From: Cacajao melanocephalus
Lineage: Eukaryota; Chordata; Mammalia; Primates; Pitheciidae
Reading direction: 5' to 3'
DNA: 64,000 nucleotides
Assembly (NCBI GenBank): GCA_963573385.1
Contig: CAUYLG010005334.1
Coordinates: forward strand, 1 to 64,000
Translations under genes and position numbers: made by a program
The notes under the pieces: model-generated
Databases searched by the model: none
Told to the model about the DNA's origin: nothing
The model's input: only the letters and a program-made list of their open reading frames with translations
In this document: piece after piece, positions 45,060-58,800 of the stretch
Layout of the letters: each line of letters begins with the position of its first letter
Numbering within the stretch: the first letter of the stretch is position 1

Positions 45060-48000
45060 AAGACAGAAATTAAACAACTTGCTCCTGAATGACTCTTGGG
45101 TAAAAAATGAAATTAGGACAGAAATCAAGAAAGAAATTCTTTGAAATAAATGAGAACAAAGATTCAACATACCAGAATCTCTGGAACCCAGCTAAAGTAG
45201 TATTAAGAGGAAAGTTTACAGTGCTAAGCACCCACATCAAAAAATTAGAAAGATCTCAAATTAACAACCTAACACCACACCTACAGGAAATAAAGACACA
45301 AGAGCAAACTAACCCCAAGGATAGCAGAAGACAAGAAATAACCAAAGTCAGAGCTGAATTGAGGAAATTGAGACACACATACAAAAAACCATCCAAAAAT
45401 CAATGAATCCACTGATTGTTTTTTTGAAAGAATAAATAGATAGACCACTAGCTAGGCTGATAAAGAAAAAAAGAAATGATCCAAACAAACACAATCAGAA
45501 ATGACAAAGGGGACATTAACACTGACACCACAGAAATACAAGAAAACGCTCAGATACTACTACAAACATCTGTATACAAACAAACTAGAAAACCTAGAAG
45601 AAATAGATAAATTCCTGGAAATATACAACCTCTCAAGACTGTACCAGGAAGAAATTGGATCCCTGAAAAGACCAATGATGAGTTCCAAAACTGATTCGGT
45701 AATAAAAAACCTACCACGCAGAAAAAGCTCTGGAGCAGAAGAATCAACAGCCAAATTCTACCAGATGTAAAAAGAAGATCTGGTACTATTCCTATTGAAA
45801 CTATACCAAAAAATTGAGGAGGAGGAACTCCTCCCTACTCCCTAACTCATTCTATGAGGCCAGTTACCATCCTAATACCAAACAAAACCTGGTAGAGACA
45901 CAACAAAATTATCAGGCCAATATCCTCGATGATCACAGATGCAAAAATCCTTGACAAAATATTAGCAAACAGAATCCAGCGGCACATCAAAAGCTAATCT
46001 ACCATGATCAAGTAGGCTTTATCCTTAGAATGCAAGATTGGTTCAATATATGCAAATCAATAAATATGATTCACCACATCAATGAAACTAAAAACAAAAA
46101 CCACATAATGATCTCAATAGATACAGAAAAGGCTTTCAATAAAATTCAACATCACTTCACGTTAAAAGACTCAACAAACTAGGCATCAAAGGAACATATC
46201 TCAAAATAATAAGAGCCATCTACAACAAACGCATAGCCAACATCATACTGAATTGGCAAAAGCTGGAAGCATTCCCCTTTGGAACCAGAGCAAGACAAGA
46301 TGCCCACTCTCACCACTCCTATTCAACATAATACTAAAAGTCCTAGCCAGAGCAATCAAGAGAAAGAAATAAAAGGCATCCAAATAGGAGGAGGAGAAGT
46401 CAAAGTATCTGCTTGCAAACAATGTAATTCTATACCTGGAAAACGCCGCTGTCTCTCCCAAAAGCTCCCAGATCTGATAAACAACTTAAGCAATGTTACA
46501 GGATACAAAATCAATGTATGAAAATCAGCGGCATTCCTATACACAAACAAAATTCAAGCTGAGAGCCAAATCAAGAGCCCAATACATCCACGACAGCCAC
46601 AAAAAGAATAAAATACCTAGGAATACACCTAATGAGGGAGGTGAAAGATCTCCACAAGAATGACAAAACACTGCTCAAAGAAAACAAATGGAAAAACATT
46701 ACATGCTCATCAATAGGATGAATCAATATTGTTAAAACAACCATATTGCCCAAAGCAACTTACAAATTCAACACTATATCTATGAAACTGCCAATGACAT
46801 TCTTCACAGAATTAGAAATAACTATTTTAAAATTCATATGGAACCAAAAAAAAAAAGCTCGAATACTCAAAACAATTCAAAGTAAAAAGAACAAAGCTAG
46901 AAGCATCATGTTACCTGACTTCAAACTATACTAAAAGGCTATAGTAACCAAAACAGCATGGTATTGGCACAAAAACAGACACATAAACAGATGGAACAGA
47001 CTAGAGTCCAGAAATAAGGCCTCACACCTATAACTATTGGATCTTCAACAGAGTTAACAAAAAAATAAGCAACATGATAAGGAATCCTTACCCAATAAAT
47101 GGTGCTTGGATAACTGGCTAGCCATATGTAGAAGATTGAAACTGGTCACCTTCCTTTCATCATACACATAAATCAACTCAAAATGTTTTAAAGACTTAAA
47201 CGTAAAACCTAAAACTGTAAAAACCCTAGGAGAAAATCTAGGAATTATGATTCTGGACATAAGCCATGGCAAAGATTTCATGACAAAGCCAGGTGCAGTG
47301 GCTCATGCCTGTAATCTCAGCACTTTGGGAGGCTGGGGATGGCAGATCACCTGAGTCAAGAGTTCAAGACCAGCCTAGCCAACATGGAGAAACCCCATCT
47401 ATACTAAAAAATACAAAAATTAGCCAGGTGTGGTAGCGCACACCTGTAGTCTCAACTATTCGGGAGGCTGTAGCAGGAGAATCACTCAAACCTGGGAGGT
47501 GGAGGTTGCAGTGAGTCTAGATTTTTCCATTGCACTCCAGGCTGGGCGACGGAGTGAGAATCCATTTAAAAAAAAAAATCATCATGAACACTCCAAAAGC
47601 GATTCCAACAAAAGCAAAAATAAATAAATGGGACTTAATTAACTAAGGAGCAAAAGAAACAATCAACAGACTAAACAGACAAGTTACAACATGAAAGAAA
47701 ATATCTGCAAAATATTCATCTGACAAAGGTCTAATGCTCAGAGTCTATAAGAAACTTAATAAGCAAAAAACAAGTATATGTAAAGACAGTCAAAGGGCAT
47801 GAACAGACACTTCTCAAAAGACATATATGAGACCAACAAGCATATGAAAAAATGCACAGCACCACTAATTATTAGATAAATGAATATCCAAACCAAGATG
47901 ACATACTATCTCACACCAGCCAGAATGGCTATTATTAAAAAGTCAAAGAATAAAAGATGCTGGTGGAGTTACAGAGAAATGGGAATATTTATACACTGTT

Positions 48001-48612
48001 GGTAGGAATGTAAATTAGTTCAGCCACTGTGGAAAGTAGTTTGGAGATTTCTCAAAGTACTTAAAACAGAATTACCATCTGACTTAGGAATCCCATTACT
48101 GGGTATATACCAAAAGGAATATAAATTGTTCCACCATAAAGACACATGCATGCATATGTTCATCACAGCACTATGCAATAGCAAAGACATAGAATCAATG
48201 CAATGCCCATCAATGGTAGACTGGATAAAGAAAATGTGGTACATATACACTATGAAATACTACACAGCCATAAAAAGGAACGAGATCATGTCCTCTGCAG
48301 CAACATGGATGAACCTAGAGACTATTATCCTAAGCAAATTAACGAAGGGACGGAAAGCCAAATACCATGTTTTCACTTATCAGTGGGAGCTAAACATTGA
48401 GTACACATGAATGCAAAGTAGAAAAAACAGATACTGGGGCCTACTTGAGGGTGGAGAGTGGGAGGAGAGAGAGAATCCAAAAAACTATCAGGTACTATGC
48501 TTATCACTTGGAAGACAAAATAATCTGTACTCCAGACCCCCATGACATACAATTTACCAGTATAAGAAACCTGCACATGTACCCGTGAACCTAAAAGTTT
48601 AAAAAAAAAAAC
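45060..48612 (+). mobile_element. L1, largest copy in the window (ORF2 and 3' end), split by an Alu
   Basis: About 3.3 kb of L1: end of the endonuclease domain, linker, reverse transcriptase, C-terminal region, 3' UTR and an 11-A tail at 48601-48611. It is 5' truncated. Short frames at 45107-45406, 45501-45770, 46746-46934 and 48126-48410 carry ORF2 pieces. The active-site box near 46412-46423 reads L-A-N-N instead of the family's F-A-D-D. Stops and frameshifts are frequent. An Alu interrupts it at 47287-47578. It cannot produce an active enzyme. Confidence 0.92.
47287..47578 (+). mobile_element. Alu, sense, inside L1 ORF2
   Basis: From 'agccaggtgcagtggctc' through both arms to an 11-A tail. 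L1 sequence resumes at 'atcatgaacactcc'. Confidence 0.94.
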
Positions 48613-48964
48613 CTTGCAACATCAAATATTTATCTAACCAAAATTATAATAAATCTATACTGAAAAGGTAAGAATGAGAAGTAGTGTGTGATGTGGGAAG
48701 TAGAGTCAAAGAGAGGCAATTTTTCATCTTCCATATTGGAGAGTTAACAGAGAATGCCCAAAACTGGAAAGACAAAAACTTCAATATATGTACATTATTT
48801 AGAGATATGGGATATTGTACAGAGAAAGATTAGGGGAGAGTAGGAGGTAGCTATTTTAATAATGAACATTATATAGTTACTGACCCTTTATATTATGTTC
48901 ATGTAAAACTGATAAAAATGAAAAGTAAAGTTGATAACAAAATGAAGAACTTTCCAGCATATAA
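48613..48964. other. No recognisable gene or repeat
   Basis: AT-rich spacer between the L1 tail and an Alu, with nothing identified. Confidence 0.45.
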
Positions 48965-48975
48965 AAGTCAAACCA

Positions 48976-49285
<310 letters not shown>

Positions 49286-49294
49286 TCAAACCAG

Positions 49295-49734
49295 TTACAA
49301 GTTAAATAAATGCAAGGGTCCAGAAAGATTCATTTCTTGATAAAGAGAGCCATGGGTTTTTAAAATATGATCTCAGGAACTATGTTTTTTTTTTTTTTTT
49401 AACTACATTCAATGTAAGGTACATATGTTAAGAATACTAATGAGCAATTATTCCACAGAGAGTTTAGTTTTACTTCAACACATACTGATTGACTTCCTAA
49501 TATATTATAAAGTAAGAAGAATTAAAAAAAAAAACCAAGCACATAGTAAGGTGCAGAGTTTTAGAGCATACAGAGGCTTGGTCCAGATTAAAATGTATAA
49601 ACATTTGTCCAAATAGACAAAGAACTGTCAGATAAAATAGGAAGTAATCTTGTTTTAGAGGGCAGAATTAATAGGTAGCATTTACAGATAGAAAAATTTC
49701 AGCTCAAAGTAGAGTTTTCTCAATATAAGACTAA
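49295..49734. other. No recognisable gene; T and A runs
   Basis: T run at 49385-49400 and A run near 49525-49534. A 63-codon frame without features. Confidence 0.45.
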
Positions 49735-50011
49735 TCCAAAGTTCAGTATTTACTACAGAACTGCAATAATCACAACAATGTGGCATTTGCCTAAGAATAG
49801 GTATTTAGATTAAAGAAACAGGATATAGCTGAGAAATAAATCCATCCATATATGGTTAAAAATTTTTTTACAAATGATTTTTGAGAAAGTCATTTGGTGA
49901 GGAAAGGACAGTCATTTCAACAAATGGTGATAGAACTGGATTTCTATATGTAAAAACAAAAACAAAACTCTCAACCCATACCTCATACCTTGTGAAAGAA
50001 AACAGAATATC

Positions 50012-50312
50012 AGCTTGAATCAGTGGTTCATGCCTATAATCCCAGCACTTTGGGAGGTTAAGGCAGGAGGACTGCTTGAGCCCAGGGGCTCGAGGCCAGC
50101 CTCAGCAATGATGTGAGACTCTCTCTCTCCATACATAAACAAATAAAATAAAATAAAAATTAGCTGAGTGTGGTGGCACATATCTATAATTCCAGCTACT
50201 CAGGAGGCTGAAGTGGGAGGATCGCTTGAGCTCACAGAGTCAAGGCTGCAGTGAGCCATGATCATACCACTGCATTCCAGCTTAAATGATGGAGTGAAAC
50301 CCTGTCTCAATG
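50012..50312 (+). mobile_element. Alu, sense, slightly 5' truncated
   Basis: Begins near 'gaatcagtggttcatgcc', so the first bases are lost or changed. Both arms are present and diverged. The tail is replaced by 'gtgtatatg..' TATA-rich sequence. Confidence 0.9.
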
Positions 50313-50442
50313 TGTATATGTATATACATAAAAATATACATGTTAAAAAAAGTGATGATATACATCAATTATATATTACTATATATTATATATTATTATA
50401 TATAATTTATATATTTACATATATTTGGATTATATATGTATC
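50313..50442 (+). repeat. AT-rich low-complexity tract (TATA units)
   Basis: TATA/TATATT units over about 130 bases, with stretches capable of self-pairing. It lies between the Alu end and resumed L1M sequence and probably grew from the Alu tail. Confidence 0.88.
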
Positions 50443-51020
50443 TTTGTGATCTTGAGTTAGGCTTTTTCTTTGAGAAGACACAAAAAGTATGAAAAATAAA
50501 TTGGACTTCATTAAAATTAATATCTGCTCTTTGAAAGACACTTTAAAGACAAGGCACACACTGGGAGAAAATATAAAGAACTTATATCCAGAATACATAA
50601 ACACCTTTATAATCCAATAATAAGGAGACAGACAATCTAATTTTTAAAACTGGCAAAAGATTTCGGCAAATGCTTGACTAACAAAAATGTACAGAGAGAC
50701 AGTAAGTCAAGAAAATGTTATTATCATTAGTCATCTGAAAACTGCAAATTAAAACCAAAGCGAAATACCATTATATAACTACTAGAATGGCTAAAATTAA
50801 AAGGACTTATAATACCAAATGCTGGCAAGGATGCAAAGTGACTAGAACCTCATGTATTTTCTGGTGGAAATGAAAAATTTATAACAAATTTAAATAGTTG
50901 TACAACATTTGAATGTATATAACACTGAACTGTATACATTGAGCCCAGGCAAAGGCTTAAAAATGGTTAAAATGGTAAATTTTATGTTATATATATTTTA
51001 CAGCAATTTTAACAGCTGGG

Positions 51021-52055
51021 CAAAAAGTAACATGAGTTAGAATGCAGAAATATGATGCTATTAGGAAGTCAAGAATACAAAAATAACAAAATATAAGCAT
51101 TTTTCAATAATGCAATAGGGATTTTTTTCAACTGTCAAAATAATCCCAAATAGAGCCAAAAATAAGGATTCAAATATTTCTAGAGAAATTTTAAAAAGAA
51201 ATATACATTCAAATATATAAAACATTATATGAAAATACGAATTGTTAATGCTTTCAACAAGTTATAGAAATGATGTCACTTTTTGTGTTCTAAAATTCTG
51301 AGTAAAGATCAGCAATCAACATAAAACCTAATCTATAAACTAGAGTAAAATGAAATTGTTAAGAAAGATTTTCTGATAATAATAAGACAACATGGATATA
51401 AAGTTTGGTAAACTTTATGGTTTTAAGAGTTAACCATAGCTGACAAGCTGGACTGATAACACTTATGAATGCTAGGTATCCATAAATGGTAACACTGGGC
51501 ACTTAGGTAGAGCTTAACCTTTTAAATCAACTATTCTTCCACTCTACCCCTCTTCTAGGCTTCGGTTAGTCCAAACAGGAATGTCTGAAACATAGGAAAT
51601 TCTTATCTAAAATGTCTCAAATAAGGCCAGAAAGGAACAACAAGGACAAAAAGTTAGGAGTTAAAGGGCTACGTCTTAAATAGGAGGCCAATACTCTGTT
51701 CTAGAGGCTAGCAGGAATGTTCTATGTCACTGTTGCCAAGTGAACCAGAGGAAAATCCCCCTCACCCCCGACTGCAAACAGTCATGGCTATTTAGCATTA
51801 GGACTCTATGCCTCTGGAAAATAAGGACAAGCTAGACTGAAGTGCTTACTTTTCCCGTGCTCCATGGAGAAGTCATCAGTTTACAGCTGGTGAGACTATC
51901 AAAGGTACCCAAGGTGAGTTACCTAACCTGTATATGCTGGGCTGAAACTCTGGGAGGTCTAGGTAAACGGAGGCAGAAAACAGGGTATTATATGTGGATA
52001 TGGATGAATGAACCCCCTAAGACAGAAGACCTTGACATAAAGAAGAAATCAGAAT
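51021..52055. other. No recognisable gene or repeat
   Basis: About 1 kb. A 77-codon frame (51842-52075) runs into an Alu fragment and has no recognisable features. Confidence 0.45.
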
Positions 52056-52057
52056 TC

Positions 52058-52275
52058 CCAGCTTGGACAACATAGCAAAACTCCATCTCTACAAAAAATA
52101 CAAAAATTAGCCAGGTGTGGTGGCATGCGCCTATGATCCCAGCTACTTGGGATGCTGAGGTGGGTGGACTGCTTGAGCCTGGGTGGGTGATGCTGCAGTG
52201 AAACGTGTTAGCGCCAGTGCACTCCAGCATGAGTGACAAAGTGAGACCCTGTCTCAAACAAACAAACAAATTAGA
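52058..52275 (+). mobile_element. 5'-truncated Alu, sense
   Basis: Begins within the left arm ('cagcttggacaacatagc') and continues through the right arm to an AAAC-unit tail (52255-52272). Confidence 0.9.
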
Positions 52276-52419
52276 GTTTAAAAAGCAGTTGATCAAAAAC
52301 AGGACACAAAGACTTTCTCCTTCCAGGGAGAACCCGAGATAGGCCTACCCTGTGATAGAAGGTAAAAATTCTCAGACTCAAAAAACATTAGATGAATTTG
52401 ACAAAGGAAAACAATTTTG

Positions 52420-52703
52420 GGCTGGGCATAGTGGCTCTCACCTGTAATCCTAGCACTTTGGGAGGCCAAGGCAGGTAGATCATCTAAGGTCAGGAGTTCG
52501 AGACCAGTCTGGCCAACATAGTGAAACACCATCTCTACTAAAAATACAAAAATTAGCCTGGTATGGTGGCAGGTGCCTCTAGTCCCAGCTGCTCAGGAGG
52601 CTGAGGCAGGAGACTTGCTTGAACCCGGGAAGCACAGGTTGCAGTGAGCTAAGATCGCACCACTGCATTCCTGTCTAGGCGACAGAGGGAAAAAAAAAAA
52701 AAA
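52420..52703 (+). mobile_element. Alu, sense, with perfect 15-bp target duplication
   Basis: Full Alu starting 'ggctgggcatagtggctc', tail of 14 A. 'gaaaacaattttggg' at 52407-52421 and 52704-52718 is identical. The last G may be shared with the Alu start. Confidence 0.96.
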
Positions 52704-52718
52704 GAAAACAATTTTGGG

Positions 52719-53310
52719 TGGAAAACTGATCCAGGGCAACCTCAGGCAGGGTTGTCCATGAAGAAATACATGCTAGATGTCCCAAACATTAACATGTGGA
52801 TCTGAGTCCCTTGCCTGCTGTTGGTGGTACTTTGGCAGAGGAACAAAGTCAAATGGCTGCCCAAAAAATGAAAAGGGAAGGTTATGAGTGAACAAAGAGA
52901 AGACTGAATGATGCAAAGGCTGAAGAGGTAAGTTAGCAGAGAACTAGAATTCAAGAATAAAGCCAGTTTCAGACTGCATGTTCTGAAACATTGGAGAAGG
53001 ATGATAATCTATCAGTTAAAATGGTTATCAATGTGCAACAGCCCTCAAAACACAGGGCTAGAAGTGAATATTTAAAGGAACACAGTTTCCCTTAGAGCTC
53101 AGTTATCAGAATCAAAACCCGTTACTTTTGATTTTGTCATTTTTATCCCTGGGGTGGCATAAAACCTGAGGAAACAGAGGTTAATTTATAAATACCCAGA
53201 TTTACTATCACCAATCCTGTTTTTCCATTGAATGTGAGTGTACTCACAGGCCAAACTGTTCAGAAGGTAGAATATAAACTAATCCAAGTTGAATAAGAAA
53301 GGTACACGTT
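52719..53310. other. No recognisable gene or repeat
   Basis: About 590 bases of unassigned sequence. No frame of note. Confidence 0.45.
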
Positions 53311-53322
53311 ACATATGCATTC

Positions 53323-53629
<307 letters not shown>

Positions 53630-53749
53630 TATATATGCATTCTTAAAACTACACATGGAATTTTTGTAAATGAAAAGCTAATTTCTTATTTTTATCATCT
53701 GATTATGTTTCCTTCGGCAGAAGATCCTAAACTTAAATTTTAGGTAAAT

Positions 53750-53780
53750 GCAGCAACAGAAAAGATACACACAAAATTTT
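53750..53780 (+). mobile_element. Old L1M, short left remnant
   Basis: 'caacagaaaagatacacaca' joins in sense with 55695-56115 once the younger L1 is removed, and matches the L1M stretch upstream of 'ttcatagcagcactattc'. The identification depends on that junction. Confidence 0.5.
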
Positions 53781-55182
53781 TAAACTTTTTAAAAACTTTT
53801 TAATTTTATGTTTGTGGATACATGTGAAGGTTTGTTACAGAGGTAAAAATTTGTCACCGAGGTTTGTTGTACAGATTATTTCATCACCCACGTATTAAGT
53901 GTAGTACCCAATAGTTATCTTTTCTGCTCCTCTATCTCCTCCCACCCTCTCACTTCAAGTAGACCCCAGTGTTGACTGTTTCCTTCTTTGTGTTCATAAG
54001 TTCTTACCATTTTGCTCCCACTTACAAGTGAGAAGATGCAGTATTTAGTTTTTGTTGCTGCATTAGTTTGCTAAGGACAGTGGCCTCTAGCTCCATACGT
54101 GTTCCTGCAAAAGACATGGTTTCGTTCTTTTTTATGGCTGTACAGTATTCCATGGTGTATATGTATCACATTTTCTTTATCTAATTCGTCAGTGATGTGC
54201 ATTTAGGTTGATTCCGTATCTTTACTATTGTGAACAGTGCTAGAATGAACATTTGTCTTCAAGTCTTTATAGTGGAATGATTTATATTTCTCTGGGTATA
54301 TATATATATATATATATACCCAGTAATGAGATTGCTAAGTCAAATGGTAATTCTGCTTTTAGCTCTCTGAGGAATTGCCATACTGCTTTCCACAATGGTT
54401 GAACTAATTTACACTTCCACCAACAGTGTGTATGTTCCCTTTTCTTTGTAACCTTGTCCACATTTATTATTTTTTGACTTTTTATTAATAACCATTCTGA
54501 TTGGTGCGAGATGGTATCTCACTGTGGTTTTGATTTGCATTTCTCCAATGATCAGTGATATTGAGCTTTTTCTCATATGCTTGTTGGCCATATGCATGTC
54601 TTCTTTTGAGAAGTGTCTGTTCATGTCCTTTGCTCACTTAATGGTGGTGTTTTTCTCTTGTAAATTTGTTTAATTTCCTTATAATGTTGGATATTAGACC
54701 TTTGTGAGATGCATAGTTTGCAAATATTTTTCTCCCATTCTGTAGACTGTTTACTCTATTGATAGTTCTTTGCTGTGTAGAAGTTTGTAAATTTAATTAG
54801 ATCCCACTTGTCAACTTCTGCTTTCATTGCAATTGCTATTGGTGTCTTCGTCATGGAATCTTTGCCCATTCCTGTGTCCAGGATGGTACTGCCTAGATTG
54901 TCTTCCAGGCTTTTTATACTTTGGGTTTTACATTTAAGTCTTTAATCCACCTTGAGTTGATTTTTGAGTATGGTGTAAGGAGGGGGTCTAGTTTCAATCT
55001 TCTACATATGACTAGCCAGTTATCCCAGCAGCATTTATTGAATAGGGAGTTTTTTTCCCCATTGCTTGTTTTTGCCAGATGGTCATAGATGTACAGCCTT
55101 ACTCATGAGCTCACTATTCTGTTCCATTGGTCTATATGCCTGTTTGTACCAGTACCACGCTGTTTTGGTTAGTGCAGCCTTG
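53781..55182 (-). mobile_element. L1 3' part, antisense (non-inverted half of a twin-priming insertion)
   Basis: Reads as the complement of an L1 from its tail (T-rich, 53781-53805) through the 3' UTR ('ctcccacttacaagtgagaa') and ORF2 C-terminal region, up to 'ttttggttagtgcagccttg'. A minus-strand frame at 54409-54624 carries an ORF2 piece ('MNRHFSKEDM'). Contains the palindromic (TA)11 tract at 54292-54323. Confidence 0.93.
54292..54323. repeat. 32-bp perfect palindrome with (TA)11 core
   Basis: CTGGG, 11 TA dinucleotides, CCCAG. It grew from the L1 sequence 'ctgggtatatacccag', itself a palindrome. Confidence 0.96.
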
Positions 55183-55638
55183 CACATTCAAAAGCTCCTT
55201 TATCTGATAAACAAGTTCAGCAAATTTGCAGGATACAAAATCAATGTACAAAAATCACTAGCATTCCTATACATCAACAACAGACAAACCAAGAGCCAAA
55301 TCAGAAAAGAAATCCCATTTACAATTGCCACAAAAAGAATAAAATACTTAGGAAGACAGCAAACCAGGGAGGTAAAAGATCTCTACGAGAATTACGAAAT
55401 ACTGCTCAAAGAAATCAGAGAAGATACAAACAAATGGAAAAACATCTCATGTTCATGGATACAAAGAATCAATATCATTAAAATGGCCATACTGCCCAAA
55501 GCAATGTACAGATTCAATGTTATTCCTATGAAGCTCCCAATGGCATTCTTCATAGAACTAGAAAAAAACTATTTTGAAATTGATATGAAACCTAAAAAGA
55601 GCCCGAATAGCCAAGGCAATCCTAAGCAAAAAGAATAA
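55066..55638 (+). pseudogene. Chimeric frame across the L1 inversion joint
   Basis: A 190-codon frame. About residues 1-39 are antisense L1 and about 41-190 are genuine L1 ORF2 sequence ('[20 protein letters not shown]' and onward to '[10 protein letters not shown]'). It exists only because of the 5' inversion. There is no reason to think it is expressed. Confidence 0.8.
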
Positions 55639-55685
55639 AGCTGGAGGCATCAGGTTACCCAACTTCAAACTATACTACAAGGCTA
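55190..55685 (+). mobile_element. L1 inverted 5' part (twin-priming partner)
   Basis: Sense L1 ORF2 from 'cctttatctgataaacaag' to 'aactatactacaaggcta'. In L1 coordinates it ends where the antisense part begins ('caaggctgcactaacc'), so the two parts are neighbours of one L1 copy with the 5' piece flipped. A 7-base junction (55183-55189) separates them. Confidence 0.93.
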
Positions 55686-56115
55686 GAGAATTTTCATAGC
55701 AGTACTATTCGTAATAGATTAAAATGGAAACAACACAAATGTTCATCAATACTAGAATGGATAAATTGTGGCATATTCTTAACACAGAATCCCATATACC
55801 AATGAGAATGAACTATCTACAACTACACAACATGACAAGATAAATTTCATAAACATAATACTCAGTGAAAAAAGCCAAACACAAATGAGTGCACAATATA
55901 TTATTCTATTTGGATAATGTTCAGAAACAAACTATTTAATGATGTACAAAGCAAGAATAGTAGTTTGGACATGAAGAAATAGTGACTGGAAGGAACACAC
56001 CCTCAACATCCTGAATTTGGGCAATACATATTCCCCGTTTAGATGCTGGTTATACAGGAATGTTCCCTTTGTGAGCAATTCACAGAGCTATTCACTTATG
56101 ATGTGGGCACTTTTA
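55686..56115 (+). mobile_element. Old L1M (ORF2 end and 3' UTR), host of the younger L1
   Basis: 'ttcatagcagtactattcgt', 'atggaaacaacacaaatgtt', 'ggataaattgtggcatattc' and 'aatactcagtgaaaaaagcc' match old L1M. The bases 'agagaatttt' at its left edge pair with 'acaaaatttt' at 53771-53780 as the target duplication of the younger L1. Confidence 0.8.
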
Positions 56116-56146
56116 GTAAAAAGCTTATTTAAAAAAATCAAGAAGA

Positions 56147-56445
<299 letters not shown>

Positions 56446-56581
56446 GAAAAATCAAGAAGAGACTTTCTAAAAGGATTTTAAGTTTAAAACTATTTTTTCA
56501 TACAAAATACACTCTAACTTACAGAGTTCATAAATTTCCATTCCCACAAAAAACATCCTATTGCTACAAAATATAAAGGAA

Positions 56582-57042
56582 TGTGATAGTTAATTTAGTG
56601 TGTCGACATGACTGGGCTAAGGGATGACCAGATAGCTGACCAAGCATTATTTCTGGGTGTCTGTGAGGATGTTTCCAAAAGAAACTAGCCCTTCAATCAG
56701 TAGACTGTGTAAACATCCACCCTTCACCAATGTGAGTGGGTACCATCTAATGAGTGGAGGGTGTGACTAGAACAAAAAGGTAGAGGAAGGGTGTATGTGA
56801 TGTCTGCTTGAGCTGGGAAATACATCTTTTCCTGCTCTGAGACATGTGTACTACTGATTGTTGGGCCTTCAGACTTGGACTGCATATCACCATCAATTTT
56901 CCTCAGCCTCCAGCTTGCTGATGGCATATCACAGGACTTCTCAGTCTCCATAATTGTATGAGCCAATCCCTCACAATAACTGTCTTTCTGTATCTCTCTA
57001 TATATACTATTGGTTCTGTTTCTCTGGAAACCCTGACTAACA
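56582..57042 (+). mobile_element. Solo LTR-like element, family unassigned (copy 2)
   Basis: Starts 'tgtgatagttaatttagtg', passes 'atttctgggtgtctgtgag', 'cagcctccagcttgctgatg' and 'cagtctccataattgtatg', and ends 'ttctctggaaaccctgacta' then 'aca'. TG..CA ends, and imperfect flanking bases (aggaa versus gggaa), suit a solo LTR. Same family and strand as 13489-13922. Confidence 0.72.
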
Positions 57043-57072
57043 TGGGAAGCAATATTTTCATGTCTATAAACT

Positions 57073-57640
<568 letters not shown>

Positions 57641-57649
57641 TTTTTTAAA

Positions 57650-58800
57650 TCAATGTATTTCATGGCCATAGTTTTTATTTTTAAAAGGACATAGTATGGA
57701 AGACCTTATAGTGAAGAGCAACTGCCTCTATCTTGATCCCTTCTTACTTCAAGTCCCAATACCACCCCTGAAGACAACCTTGATAATCTTAAATAATATA
57801 CTTATTTTACAACTCCATTATTCATTAACTACAGACATTATCTACTGACTTGTGTGGAAACAGAAAATCATAAATACATATTCTTGAATTTTACCCTGAT
57901 TAGAAAAATATCTCTGAGGCTAGAATACTGGGCTCTAATGAGTATCTCTGAGGCCAGACAGAGCACTGGGCTCCTTAAATGTTAATGAAGAACTTTTAAA
58001 AAGATAAGACTGATTTGAAAACTCTGCAGGTGACACAAATGCACAGTCAAGGCTGATACAGTCTGAGTCAGATAAAAAAGGCTGAAATATATTTACCTTC
58101 CAATTACCATAAAATATAAAGTAAATCCATAATTATTTTGTACCTTATATTATCTGTATTTGCTAATGTATATCAAATATGGACACTATAAGAAATTTTA
58201 AAAATTGAACTTCTTCCTAAGTCTTTCGCTAAGAAAGACAAATGATATTATTGAAATACTGAAAGCTCTGTTTTGATGGTTTCAAGGACTATTAGCATGT
58301 AACTTTGTATCTAAAGTCTGTCAGAGGAAACTACATTTGTTAAAATATCTTTTACAGAATACTTTTCCTATTCACTAATAAATGTCAACTATGTTTGCCA
58401 AATGAAGTTGATTTTAACATCCACATAATAATGTATTCATAATGACCTCATTGATGTAGCTCTAATTAACACAAATCTATATAAAAAGATGATATAGATT
58501 CTCATAAAATTAGGAACATGACTAAAGGGACATTTCCGTTTTGCAAGTAAAATAAAATGACTAACAGATTAACTCTGAAGCAAAATACAGAATCTCAGTT
58601 TGTTACCACATCCCACTATAAGAGATCTGGCTTTCAACTAAAACAAAAAAAAACCTTGGTTCACTTCCAGCACCCTCCTACCTCACCTCCTCCTTTCTTT
58701 TCCCAACAATAATAGTTATAAGAATGATTCTACCACTCATCACATTCGTGATTTTAGAAAATATATTTAAGATTCTAGGACTATTTATATGAACTTTAGC
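57650..58800. other. Unique AT-rich sequence
   Basis: About 1.15 kb. A small local repeat of 'tctctgaggc' occurs at 57910 and 57946, within an imperfect duplication of about 36 bases ('tctctgaggctagaatactg' and 'tctctgaggccagacagag'). No gene recognised. Confidence 0.45.

Larger units (their letters stand above)
49735..51020 (+). mobile_element. Old L1M fragment (ORF2 3' half), split by an Alu and an AT tract
   Basis: Before the Alu: 'ctacagaactgcaataatca', 'acagtcatttcaacaaatgg'. After it: 'attggacttcattaaaatta', 'gaaaatataaagaacttata', 'ctgcaaattaaaaccaaagc' and 'atgctggcaaggatgcaaag', then an L1M 3' UTR. Interrupted by an Alu (50012-50312) and a TATA-rich tract. Strongly diverged. Confidence 0.78.

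Noticed and set aside
50313..50442. AT-rich tract as an origin or promoter
   Set aside because: Low-complexity TATA units at an Alu end. No other promoter or origin signals.
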